NCBI GenBank assembly: GCA_020859905.1
Contig: JAJBVI010000094.1
Coordinates: 1 to 32,475 of the forward strand
Direction: 5' to 3'
Origin: Lachnospiraceae bacterium
Lineage (GTDB): Bacteria > Bacillota > Clostridia > Lachnospirales > Lachnospiraceae
Length of the DNA: 32,475 nt
Shown here: piece by piece, positions 17,057-25,261 of the stretch
How positions within the stretch are numbered: the stretch's first letter is position 1
How the letters are laid out: each line of letters begins with the position of its first letter
Program-made: the position numbers and the translations under genes
The notes under the pieces: generated by a model
Databases searched by the model: none
What the model was told of the DNA's origin: nothing
Seen by the model: the letters and a program-made list of their open reading frames with translations, nothing else

Positions 17057-17113
17057 ACGCTTCCTCCGTTTCCGTATACAGTATCAATGATTCCGGCCGC
17101 AGGGAACGCAGGC

Positions 17114-17266
17114 GGGGAGACTCCTGCCCGCCTGGATTTGAAGTCCCTCATGATTTCGTGACCGGCTTCCAAAAAGGGAGACTCCTGCCCACAGGGATTT
17201 GAAATGACGGGACTGTCCTGTCTGGCAGCTGTTCCGGAAAAGCGCCTGCACGCATGGATTTGACAA
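17114..17266. repeat. three degenerate tandem repeats (approx. 60-bp period)
   Basis: GGGGAGACTCCTGCCCGCCTGGATTTGAAGT (17114), AGGGAGACTCCTGCCCACAGGGATTTGAAAT (17175), and a more diverged copy CGCCTGCACGCATGGATTTGACAA (approx. 17243). Confidence 0.75.
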
Positions 17267-17281
17267 GCGTCAAATTGCACC

Positions 17282-18154
17282 TCAATAACACTTGGAACAG
17301 GCATGGCGATCTCCCGCCTCGTCCAGCGTTACCCTGTATATCGTCCGCTTTAACCCGCTGCAGCTCAGATCCCCGTGATACTGTGTCCCGTAATCCGTGA
17401 TGTAAACCATGCTGCCGCCCGTGTAGCAGCTGCATGGATAATAAATCCCGCCGCTTTTATTCCGCAGAGAGTTCACCTGTGTTAACGATACGCTTTGAAT
17501 GGACAGCTTTAAATACGGGCACTCCGCCGTACTGTGGTAAGCGCTGCCGGTCGGCGTGATGTACACATACGAATCCTCCGTGTCCTCCTGTTCCTGCGCA
17601 CTGCCGGTCCACTTTTTCATTTTTACGCTCTGGCGAACCGGCAGCGCGTCGATTCCCCAGAAGGAAATCGGCAGCTCCGCGTCATAGGAAGCCGTCAATG
17701 TGACATAATCGCCGCTCAGATCAGACTCCAGCAATGAGATACTGTTCAGCCCGTTCGTCAGCACGGAATCTTCATAGCCATGCTCATTCATATAGGATCG
17801 GAACAGCAGCTGTCCCTCCGCGAATGTAATGACCGTTTTGTCCTCATCCGTGTCCTGATATGAAACAGCCAGCATCCGCGCGGTGTACTGCAGCCCGGCG
17901 TTCACCTGGGTCTGAATCATCAGCATCGGAAACATGCCGAGTATGACCACCGCCGCAAACAGAAACCACGGCAGTACAAAGGCAGCCTCCACCGTGAAAC
18001 TGCCTCTGCGGCAGGCATATTGCAGTGCCTTTGCGCGAATGTCCGTTGGGGTAACAGAAAGAACAAAACCTGGAACTTTCCGCGTTCGAAGTGAGAGAGG
18101 TTTGAAGTATTTTTTTTGACGGCGAGTTTCAATTTTGTTGTTGCGCAAAAGCAC
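17282..18154 (-). CDS. TadE-family pilus assembly protein
   Basis: RRGSFTVEAAFVLPWFLFAAVVILGMFPML; start uncertain (GTG 18154 or nearby ATT after GGAGGCAGACAT). Confidence 0.85.
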   Translation of the reverse strand: MLLRNNKIETRRQKKYFKPLSLRTRKVPGFVLSVTPTDIRAKALQYACRRGSFTVEAAFVLPWFLFAAVVILGMFPMLMIQTQVNAGLQYTARMLAVSYQDTDEDKTVITFAEGQLLFRSYMNEHGYEDSVLTNGLNSISLLESDLSGDYVTLTASYDAELPISFWGIDALPVRQSVKMKKWTGSAQEQEDTEDSYVYITPTGSAYHSTAECPYLKLSIQSVSLTQVNSLRNKSGGIYYPCSCYTGGSMVYITDYGTQYHGDLSCSGLKRTIYRVTLDEAGDRHACSKCY

Positions 18155-18176
18155 TGTAATATGTCTGCCTCCTTTC

Positions 18177-19706
18177 TCATGTCTCCTGATCCGATCCGGG
18201 GAACGAGATACCGGCCTGATCCTGAAACTGATATGTGCCGAACGAATTCGATCCCAAAGTGACAAAATTCCAGAAAAGGGGAGATGCCTCATACACATAG
18301 GTGCACTCCGCCCGGCTGACCATCAGGTCCATCCTGACCCCGGTATTTTTTTCAATCATATCCATTGCCCGCTGTGCCAGCTTCTCATCGGAAGTCATCC
18401 ACATAAGGAGAACCAGGTAATTCGCGTAGGAGAGTCCTTTCGTCTGCTCCCCGCCGCCCGCGGAAAACACCGTGGTCGATAAATTCCCGAGCTCCGTATG
18501 CCACTGGTCCGATGTCTTTACAAGAGATACCTTCCCGCCATCCAGCAGAATACGCACGTCGCTCAGTGATTCGGCATAAGCCCACGCCGCCAGGATCCCC
18601 TGCTTCACCAGCGGTTCCAGTTCCGGATGCCCCACCGCAAGGGTCAGGGCGGCCGCAACCGCGGCGGCTTCCCGCTGTTTTTCCGCGTTGGATTCCAGAA
18701 ATGCCAGATTCGATGCCTCGCGGAGCAGAAGCAGGCGGCGCACCACCGCTTTCAGATTCTCCTGATCACCTGATTTTCCCGCGATCATATACTCTAATTC
18801 ATAATCCAGGGCATGATCCGCGGCATCCTCCGAGGCATCCGAAAAATAGTAATCCAGATACAAATAAAAAAGCATCTTTTCCGTGGCCGACGGATCCGTC
18901 GATGCCGCCAGATTCCCGCTCTCCAGTGTTCGTTTCGCAATACAGGTACCTGTGTCGATGGATTTCTGTGAAATGCTTTCTTCCGGCATCACAAAGGCCA
19001 GAACCCCGTTTTTCTGCATGGTTTTCACCCATGTCAGCGGATTCTCCGTAACCGTAACTCCCTCCGCGCTGCCATCGCCCGACGATTCGCCCGTGCCTGA
19101 CGCAATTCCGCCATCCGATGATTCGCCCGTGCCTGACGCACTTCCGCCGCCCGACGATTCATCGGCACTCACGGCGTTTTCCAGTGTCTCCAGCGCACTG
19201 AGCGCCTCCGATTCCAGATCGGTCTGCGATTCTTCGGACACATCCGTTCCGGTCACCCACGCCAGCATCGTGCGCAACGTCTGTTCACCCACAGACAGCT
19301 TCATCATCTCAGCCGCTTCCTCCCGGAAGGCGGCTCCTCCGTCATCCGTCGCAAGCTGGCAGGCAGTCGCCGTAACCTCGCTGAGATGAACCTGCAGCAT
19401 ATAGTAATTCTTACTCAAAAACAGAGAAGATGTCTGATTTCCCTCCACGGCTTCGCACTTCAGTGTCTCCATTGCATCCAGACCCGGTACATCACCATCC
19501 GCAGCCTGCCAGAACAGGAGATGGTAATTCTCCCAGACCGTCCGGCTGTAGGATGCCATCACGGTATCCGCAGCCTGCATGGTGCTGATCCGGCAATTTG
19601 CCTTCAGCCCGCTGACACGGGCAGCCTCCAGGAACGCGAAGACTGCCGAGAAAAAACATGTCAGCAGCATGGCCAGAAACAGAGTGATACTGCCTCTGCG
19701 CCTCAT
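18177..19706 (-). CDS. DUF5702-like (TadG-like) Tad-locus protein
   Basis: MRRRGSITLFLAMLLTCFFSAVFAFLEAARVSGLKANC; start overlaps the Flp pilin stop (TAATG). Confidence 0.75.
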   Translation of the reverse strand: MRRRGSITLFLAMLLTCFFSAVFAFLEAARVSGLKANCRISTMQAADTVMASYSRTVWENYHLLFWQAADGDVPGLDAMETLKCEAVEGNQTSSLFLSKNYYMLQVHLSEVTATACQLATDDGGAAFREEAAEMMKLSVGEQTLRTMLAWVTGTDVSEESQTDLESEALSALETLENAVSADESSGGGSASGTGESSDGGIASGTGESSGDGSAEGVTVTENPLTWVKTMQKNGVLAFVMPEESISQKSIDTGTCIAKRTLESGNLAASTDPSATEKMLFYLYLDYYFSDASEDAADHALDYELEYMIAGKSGDQENLKAVVRRLLLLREASNLAFLESNAEKQREAAAVAAALTLAVGHPELEPLVKQGILAAWAYAESLSDVRILLDGGKVSLVKTSDQWHTELGNLSTTVFSAGGGEQTKGLSYANYLVLLMWMTSDEKLAQRAMDMIEKNTGVRMDLMVSRAECTYVYEASPLFWNFVTLGSNSFGTYQFQDQAGISFPGSDQET

Positions 19707-19873
19707 TATAATGTTCCCGCCTGGCTGCTGATATTGGAGAACGTATTGTTTACCAATGTCGTCAGCTGACTCTTAAAAATAATCACCAGACCTATAATCA
19801 CAACCAATATAAGTATCACCTCAACCGTACCGATTCCGTCTTCTTCCGTTATAAACCGTTTTAATTCACCCAT
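19706..19873 (-). CDS. Flp-type pilin, 55 aa (not in the supplied ORF track)
   Basis: Manual translation MGELKRFITEEDGIGTVEVILILVVIIGLVIIFKSQLTTLVNNTFSNISSQAGTL*; class III-like leader before a hydrophobic helix; lies between TadC and the TadG-like gene. Confidence 0.85.
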   Translation of the reverse strand: MGELKRFITEEDGIGTVEVILILVVIIGLVIIFKSQLTTLVNNTFSNISSQAGTL

Positions 19874-19922
19874 ACATTCTCCTCCCGTTCATTTCTTTTT
19901 GCATCGCCCCGCATTTCCCGGT

Positions 19923-20041
19923 CCGGATAAACCGGGGCAGAAATTTTGCCATTTTGCGCTGAAAATCGTTTATAAATGCCTGATCCGGATAAGCCGGAAC
20001 GGCAACTTTCCCTTTCTGCGCTGAAAATCGTTTTCAAGTGC
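19923..20041 (-). repeat. two tandem copies of the approx. 60-bp dispersed repeat downstream of tadC
   Basis: CCGGATAAACCGGGGCAGAAATTTTGCCATTTTGCGCTGAAAATCGTTTATAAATGCC and CCGGATAAGCCGGAACGGCAACTTTCCCTTTCTGCGCTGAAAATCGTTTTCAAGTGCC. Confidence 0.85.
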
Positions 20042-21328
20042 CTAAAAGCTTGTCAGCGCCGGCAGCAGCAGAACCAGCAGAATCAGCATCAGCATGACAA
20101 GCATCGGAAACAGCAATTTGGCTCCGGCCTCCTCGCCCAGCCTGCGGGCGCGGGTCTTCCTCATCTCCAGCGCCTCCAGGGATTCTTTCCGCAAAAGATC
20201 CTTCATGTCCCGCGTGCCCCTTGACAGATTCTGCGCCAGGATGGAACTGAACCGTTTATACGGCATCAGGCCGATGCGGTCGCCAAACCGTTCATATGCT
20301 TCCCGTTCTCCCCGCCCTTCTTTGATCTCACGATATGTAATCCACATCTCTTCCAGAAAAACACTGTCCGTTTTTCGATGTCCCCCGGCGGTTCCCTGAT
20401 CCGCATACGATTCTCTTTTTAAAATCCTTTCCCAGGCGCCCCGAATCGTCATACCGCTGTCGATCAGCACGGAAAACCGGTCGACCATCTGCGGATACTC
20501 AAATTCCAGCTGAGCCATCCTCTCTTTCCTCTTTTCCTTCTCAGCCTGTTTGTCCCTCTGCTCGAGGCAAATGACCACAATAACGCCGATCAGCAGAAAA
20601 TACATCCACTGCTGTTCCTCGCCCGCCTCCCAGAACACCTGGTATCCGTCAATGGAGTCCGGAAGGGAAAAGCTGCTCTGCTCCCGGCTCTCCTCCTCCG
20701 CCTCCCGCGCGGCTTCCTCCAACTCACTGTATATCCATTCCGTGCTTCCTGTTTCAGGCGGAAGGATCCAAAGCGCAGCGGTCTCGATCTGTGTGTAATC
20801 TCCGCAGGCAAACACTGCGGTCAGCTCCGCCAGCGTTCCCTCTTCCGTCAGTGCGCCGGTTTCAACCGTCCCGTCCGTATGAAGAACCGAATTATCACTG
20901 CTCTCATAGGAAGCTTCTACAAGACCGCCGCAGAACTCCGTCGGGAGAACCAGATCCTCCCGCACCTCATTGGCAGATGCGTTCTCCCTGAGATAAACAT
21001 TCTCCCACTCGGAAACAGCCTCCTCCAGCAGTGCAAACGCCTCCTCCCGGTCCGGCTGAACCGGGAGAACATCAAGGTTTACTTCCCCGGACACCTCGTC
21101 CGCCTCCCCCAGGCGGAACGAAAATGTCCTGGTCTGCGTACTCCCGCCCGCGGCGTTTCTCTCGACGACCCCCGCGTCATCCGCCGCCTCCGTCTGATCC
21201 CGCAGCCAGATTCCCGCTGACAGCAGCGCAAACAGCCCCAGGATCAGAACGGATTTTCGATGGGAACTCAGCATTTTTACAATTCCTGTCTCATTCCTTA
21301 TCACTTCAACTGCATTTCTTCTGTTCAT
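20042..21328 (-). CDS. tadC: TadC-like type II secretion F-domain protein with a large extracytoplasmic N-terminal region
   Basis: C-terminal YPQMVDRFSVLIDSGMTIRGAWERI...LAQNLSRGTRDMKDLLRKESLEALEMRKTRARRLGEEAGAKLLFPMLVMLMLILLVLLLPAL. Confidence 0.87.
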   Translation of the reverse strand: MNRRNAVEVIRNETGIVKMLSSHRKSVLILGLFALLSAGIWLRDQTEAADDAGVVERNAAGGSTQTRTFSFRLGEADEVSGEVNLDVLPVQPDREEAFALLEEAVSEWENVYLRENASANEVREDLVLPTEFCGGLVEASYESSDNSVLHTDGTVETGALTEEGTLAELTAVFACGDYTQIETAALWILPPETGSTEWIYSELEEAAREAEEESREQSSFSLPDSIDGYQVFWEAGEEQQWMYFLLIGVIVVICLEQRDKQAEKEKRKERMAQLEFEYPQMVDRFSVLIDSGMTIRGAWERILKRESYADQGTAGGHRKTDSVFLEEMWITYREIKEGRGEREAYERFGDRIGLMPYKRFSSILAQNLSRGTRDMKDLLRKESLEALEMRKTRARRLGEEAGAKLLFPMLVMLMLILLVLLLPALTSF

Positions 21329-21484
21329 TCCATACCCATCTCTTAAACCAGGCGGTACCCTCTGTTCATCTCATATCCATCCCTTTCATCCAGACAGCAT
21401 CCTCTGTCCATCACGTATCCATCTCTTTCATCCGGACAGCACCCTCTGTTCATTCCATATCCATCTGTGCGATCCGGGATGCCC
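21320..21484 (-). repeat. four-copy approx. 42-bp tandem repeat over the tadC translation start
   Basis: Units begin TCTGTTCAT... at 21320, 21361, 21403 and 21445; each contains an ATG-(A/G)AC-AGA on the minus strand. Confidence 0.9.
21343..21453 (-). CDS. candidate 36-aa leader ORF built from the tadC start repeats
   Basis: MNRGCCPDERDGYV-MDRGCCLDERDGYE-MNRGYRLV*; ends 14 nt before tadC ATG. Confidence 0.4.
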   Translation of the reverse strand: MNRGCCPDERDGYVMDRGCCLDERDGYEMNRGYRLV

Positions 21485-21544
21485 GTGCTTCTCAGCCGCG
21501 TCACAAAAACAGCGTTCCCGGATGTACAGCCGATCCGGCCTCCT

Positions 21545-22387
21545 TTATACCCGGATATCCGTCAGCCGTTCCGACCAGAACATGCAGCACAGATAGCCTC
21601 CCAGACAAATGCTCATCACCAGAATTCCCAGAGCATTATGGTACAGCGTGCTGACATAAGACGGTGAACTGATCGTCACAAACAGCAGGACTCCCGGCAG
21701 AAGCAGATTCATCATCCACTGCTCCATTTTCTTTGACGCGACGGTGGTTTCGATATCGGAAAGAATCTCCGCCTTCTGCTGCATCCGTTCCGTCACGGAT
21801 CGGATGATCTCCGTCAGGTCTCCTCCGCTGCGCTTCGCATAGGAAAACACCTCGGAAAACCTGCAGATGTCTTCGATGCCGCTCTGCGCGGCATATTCCG
21901 ACAGTATCTTTTCCAGCGGTTCATTCACGGCCATCCGCTGGTTCATATACCGCAGCCCGGCGCAGAACTCTGCGTCTTCTCCGTACAGGGCACACAGCTC
22001 CTTCTCTGCCTTCCTCCACGCATTTTCTATGGAATAGCCGGCGCCCAGAGACCCGGAAACCATCTGCATGGCGGATATAAACTGCAGCTGCAGTTCCCTC
22101 ATGCGTGTCTGCATCCACCGCTTTCTGCTCCTCTTAAGATATAGAGGGACAATGACAATAGCCAGAGCCATCGCCCAGACGGAACGGTAAAACACAAACG
22201 CCGCCGCGGCGGAGAGAAGAAGCCCCAGAGCCAGCTGTCCGGTCATCCATCCGGGCGGATGACGCGGATGATAAGGATCGCCGTGTTTTTTAATCCGGCT
22301 CACGCAGCTTTTGATACGCTTCTGCCAGCCCTTCTGCATGAAGCATTTGGGTATGCCGTAAATCCCCCTCTTTTTTCCAGACCCCAT
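21545..22387 (-). CDS. tadB: TadB-like type II secretion F-domain protein
   Basis: LQLQFISAMQMVSGSLGAGYSIENAWRKAEKEL...FSYAKRSGGDLTEIIRSVTERMQQKAEI; RBS GAGGAGGGGAAATAT. Confidence 0.88.
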   Translation of the reverse strand: MGSGKKRGIYGIPKCFMQKGWQKRIKSCVSRIKKHGDPYHPRHPPGWMTGQLALGLLLSAAAAFVFYRSVWAMALAIVIVPLYLKRSRKRWMQTRMRELQLQFISAMQMVSGSLGAGYSIENAWRKAEKELCALYGEDAEFCAGLRYMNQRMAVNEPLEKILSEYAAQSGIEDICRFSEVFSYAKRSGGDLTEIIRSVTERMQQKAEILSDIETTVASKKMEQWMMNLLLPGVLLFVTISSPSYVSTLYHNALGILVMSICLGGYLCCMFWSERLTDIRV

Positions 22388-23528
22388 ATATTTCCCCTCC
22401 TCTTTCTTCTGTCTCTTCAAACCGATACAAAGTGGAAAGACAAATCCTCCCGTCGCGAATGTCCGCAACCTCTGAAATGCGAAGCACCTTGCGGCTCCTG
22501 TCCCGCAGCCTCCCGAGATGTACCAGAATGTCGATGCCCGAGGCAATCTGCCTGCGGATCGCCTCCATCGGGAGATTCATCGCCATGAGAACCATGGTTT
22601 CCAGCCGGGAAAGCATGTCCTCCGCGCTGTTCGCGTGGCCGGTGGACAAAGACCCGTCATGCCCCGTATTCATAGCCTGCAGCATATCCAGCGCCTCCGG
22701 TCCCCTGCACTCTCCCACAATCAGGCAGTCCGGCCGCATTCTCAGAGCCGTCCGGATCAGATCGCGGATACTGATCTCCTCTGCGCCGCTCCCGTTGCTG
22801 TTCCTGGCCTCCAGGCGCACGAGATTGGAAACCGTCCTCATCCGCAGCTCCGCCGAATCTTCGATCGTCACGACCCGCTGTGTCGGAGGAATGTGCTCCG
22901 AGAGCGCGTTCAGAAAGGTAGTCTTTCCGGATCCGGTGCCTCCCGACACAAAAATATTGTAGCCGGCTCTGACCAGAAGCGACAGGAGATCGGCAGCCTC
23001 CCGCGAGACAGAGCCGATGGCGACCAGCCTGTCCAGCGTCATGGGTTCTTTTGAAAATTTCCGGATCGACAGCGCTGAGCCGTCAATGGCGATCGGCGCC
23101 AGCACCACGTTCACACGCGAGCCGTCCGCAAGCCTTGCATCCGCGATCGGCCTTGATTCATTGACCGTCCGGTTCACGCTTCCGACAATCTGCTGGATCA
23201 CATCCGCCAGCCTCTCGTCGGTCAGATTTCCTCCGGTCCACGGATACAGCTGCCCGTTTTTCTCATAGAAAATGCAATGCGGTCCGTTAACCATAATCTC
23301 GGTGATCTCATCATCATCCAGCAGATCCTGTATCACGTCCAACCGCCGAAACGAATTGAAAATATGCCTCTTATACGAGGCGCGTTTCTCAAGAGAAAGC
23401 AGATGCTGGCGGCCGTAACGGCTGATATACTGCGCGATCATCTCCTGCAGCTCATCATCCGGTATATCTCTGGACAAATCCATTTCATCCAGAATCCGCA
23501 GGCGGATATCCTGCCACTCCTCCGTCAT
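22290..23528 (-). CDS. tadA: TadA/CpaF-family pilus secretion ATPase
   Basis: Walker A GGTGSGKTTFLNAL; RMRPDCLIVGECRGPEALDMLQAMNTGHDGSLSTGHANS; start MTEEWQDIR. Confidence 0.96.
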   Translation of the reverse strand: MTEEWQDIRLRILDEMDLSRDIPDDELQEMIAQYISRYGRQHLLSLEKRASYKRHIFNSFRRLDVIQDLLDDDEITEIMVNGPHCIFYEKNGQLYPWTGGNLTDERLADVIQQIVGSVNRTVNESRPIADARLADGSRVNVVLAPIAIDGSALSIRKFSKEPMTLDRLVAIGSVSREAADLLSLLVRAGYNIFVSGGTGSGKTTFLNALSEHIPPTQRVVTIEDSAELRMRTVSNLVRLEARNSNGSGAEEISIRDLIRTALRMRPDCLIVGECRGPEALDMLQAMNTGHDGSLSTGHANSAEDMLSRLETMVLMAMNLPMEAIRRQIASGIDILVHLGRLRDRSRKVLRISEVADIRDGRICLSTLYRFEETEERGGEIYGVWKKEGDLRHTQMLHAEGLAEAYQKLREPD

Positions 23529-23599
23529 AACAGATTCACCTCCCTGTACGGACAGTTCCTGACTGCCCGTCCGATCATTCCCTGCCATTTCTCCGGCAT
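23525..23599 (-). CDS. candidate micro-ORF 2 (24 aa), stop overlapping tadA ATG
   Basis: MPEKWQGMIGRAVRNCPYREVNLL*; ATGA overlap with tadA. Confidence 0.45.
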   Translation of the reverse strand: MPEKWQGMIGRAVRNCPYREVNLL

Positions 23600-23670
23600 T
23601 ACATATTCACCTCCCTGTGCGGACAGTTCCTGGCTGCCTGTCCGATCATTCCCTGCCATTCCTTTATCAT
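23599..23670 (-). CDS. candidate micro-ORF 1 (23 aa), TAATG-coupled to tadZ upstream and micro-ORF 2 downstream
   Basis: MIKEWQGMIGQAARNCPHREVNM*; preceded by GGGAGGTGAAT. Confidence 0.45.
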   Translation of the reverse strand: MIKEWQGMIGQAARNCPHREVNM

Positions 23671-24647
23671 TACATATTCACCTCCCTGTCCAGGCAGTTC
23701 CTGACTGCCCGTCCGATCATTCCCTCCTGCCACTCATGGATCAGATGCACACCGCCCTGTCCGGGCGGAAGCGGAGGCGCATCCACCTGCTCCACGGGAG
23801 TCTCCTGTTTTCCCAGGCACAGGCGGATAAACTGATACCGCTCCTTCCTGCTGCAGTCACTGAGATACCCTTTCCCGGAAAGATGAAAAATCCTCGCCGC
23901 AGTCCGGAAAATCAGCTCACATCCGCAGCAGCAGCTTCCGAGCGCCACAACAACATAAGCATAATCTTCCTTTTGCTGCACTGCCTGTATCAGCCTGCGG
24001 ACCTCCCGCTCCCGCAGTTCATGCAGGATCATGGGATTCACCGGCGGCATGATATAGTCCATCTGTTCCAGACGCCGGATGCAGCCATCCAGGCAGACTT
24101 CGTCTTCCTTCTGAAGCGCGGCAGCCACATCGGCCAGATCCATCCCCCGCTCCAGCAAAAAAGCTTCCTCCATCCCGCTGCATTCTGACAGGTTCAGATA
24201 TAATACTCCCGCCCTTTCCCCCAGAATCTGTGCACCGATTACAGAAAAGGCCAGCAGGGAATCCATCGCCGTGTCCGCCGTGATCACAATCCATTCCTGC
24301 TTTGTGCCGACGGCGGAGACAGCAGAAATCCCAAACATCTGCCGATATCGAACCATAACTTTCTGGTAAAGTCTCTCACAGGGCTGATATCGGAAGACAT
24401 GGTCCGCATCCTCGGATGTCTCCTCCGCCAGCACAATGCAGGAGGAATCCTCTTTCATACTCCGGATCCCCCGGATAAAATCCTCCGAGCCGATCCATGC
24501 CATGCCTGTGTCCTGCGCACCGCAATCCCGCAGTTCCCTTATAATTTCAACTCGCGTATGATCATCGAGGCGTGAATTGAAATAAAGCGCCAGCTTCTTC
24601 ATATAAGCAGACTCAAATCCGCCTAGAACAATAACATGCTCCTGCAT
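23670..24647 (-). CDS. TadZ/CpaE-like pilus assembly protein
   Basis: Position before TadA; EWIVITADTAMDSLLAFSVIGAQILGERAGVLYLNLSECSGMEE resembles a degenerate MinD-like fold; start MQEHVIVLGGFES after GGGGGGTGAGTAC. Confidence 0.75.
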   Translation of the reverse strand: MQEHVIVLGGFESAYMKKLALYFNSRLDDHTRVEIIRELRDCGAQDTGMAWIGSEDFIRGIRSMKEDSSCIVLAEETSEDADHVFRYQPCERLYQKVMVRYRQMFGISAVSAVGTKQEWIVITADTAMDSLLAFSVIGAQILGERAGVLYLNLSECSGMEEAFLLERGMDLADVAAALQKEDEVCLDGCIRRLEQMDYIMPPVNPMILHELREREVRRLIQAVQQKEDYAYVVVALGSCCCGCELIFRTAARIFHLSGKGYLSDCSRKERYQFIRLCLGKQETPVEQVDAPPLPPGQGGVHLIHEWQEGMIGRAVRNCLDREVNM

Positions 24648-25165
24648 GTACTCACCCCCCACCAGGCAGCATAACCGAAAAAGACAGCCACCGAGAAATG
24701 TATCGTATGGTACTTTCTGTGTCGTTCCGGATACAACTCCATCTTTCTCTGCAGTAATGTGCGTTGAAAATATTGAAAACATAACATCAGACTGCTTTTG
24801 AATTGTCTGAGACTCAGCAACCTGCCGAGCGAGATTCCTGCGGCAAGCAGGAAAGATAAAAAGATACAGTAAAAAACATCTCTGCCGCCATTCAGACAGC
24901 CGATCACCATCAGCAGCTTCACATCCCCGGCTCCGATCGCCCCCATGCGAAACGGAATCCAGCAAATCATAAGAGGAATCAGCAATCCTGCCAGACAGCC
25001 CGGCCACCCGTAAGCAGTCCGCGGCAAAATCATAAGCAGAAATCCGGCTGCCAGTCCCGTGCAGATCAGGCTGTTCGGAATCCTGTCAGTATGCAGATCC
25101 TCTGCCGCTGCGGCAAACAGAATAATCAGCGAAATGTAAACATGCATGCAGCTTCCAATCAACAT
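24623..25165 (-). CDS. A24-type prepilin peptidase (CpaA/TadV-like)
   Basis: AAEDLHTDRIPNSLICTGL and RMGAIGAGDVKLLMVIGCL; start codon uncertain because ATG 25165 is very close to GGAGGT. Confidence 0.87.
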   Translation of the reverse strand: MLIGSCMHVYISLIILFAAAAEDLHTDRIPNSLICTGLAAGFLLMILPRTAYGWPGCLAGLLIPLMICWIPFRMGAIGAGDVKLLMVIGCLNGGRDVFYCIFLSFLLAAGISLGRLLSLRQFKSSLMLCFQYFQRTLLQRKMELYPERHRKYHTIHFSVAVFFGYAAWWGVSTCRSMLLF

Positions 25166-25261
25166 CACCTCCGTAATACGTTTAAGGTGATTCCGATTAT
25201 AACCACCCCGCCCCGCCTTGTCCATACCCAATTTTTCCGCAGATTTCCGCGTTGTGCAATT

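Larger units (their letters stand above)
23525..23745 (-). repeat. three-copy 71-74-bp tandem repeat across the tadZ-tadA junction
   Basis: Recurrent CACCTCCCTGT..G.CAGTTCCTG.CTGCC.GTCCGATCATTCCCT. Confidence 0.92.

Noticed and set aside
23525-23745. CRISPR-like repeats at the tadZ-tadA junction
   Set aside because: Contiguous tandem duplication with no unique spacers; units encode the tadZ tail.
23277-24188. 303-aa plus-strand ORF with PDCPSDHS-like repeats
   Set aside because: Antisense to tadZ/tadA; its repetition simply reflects the junction repeat.
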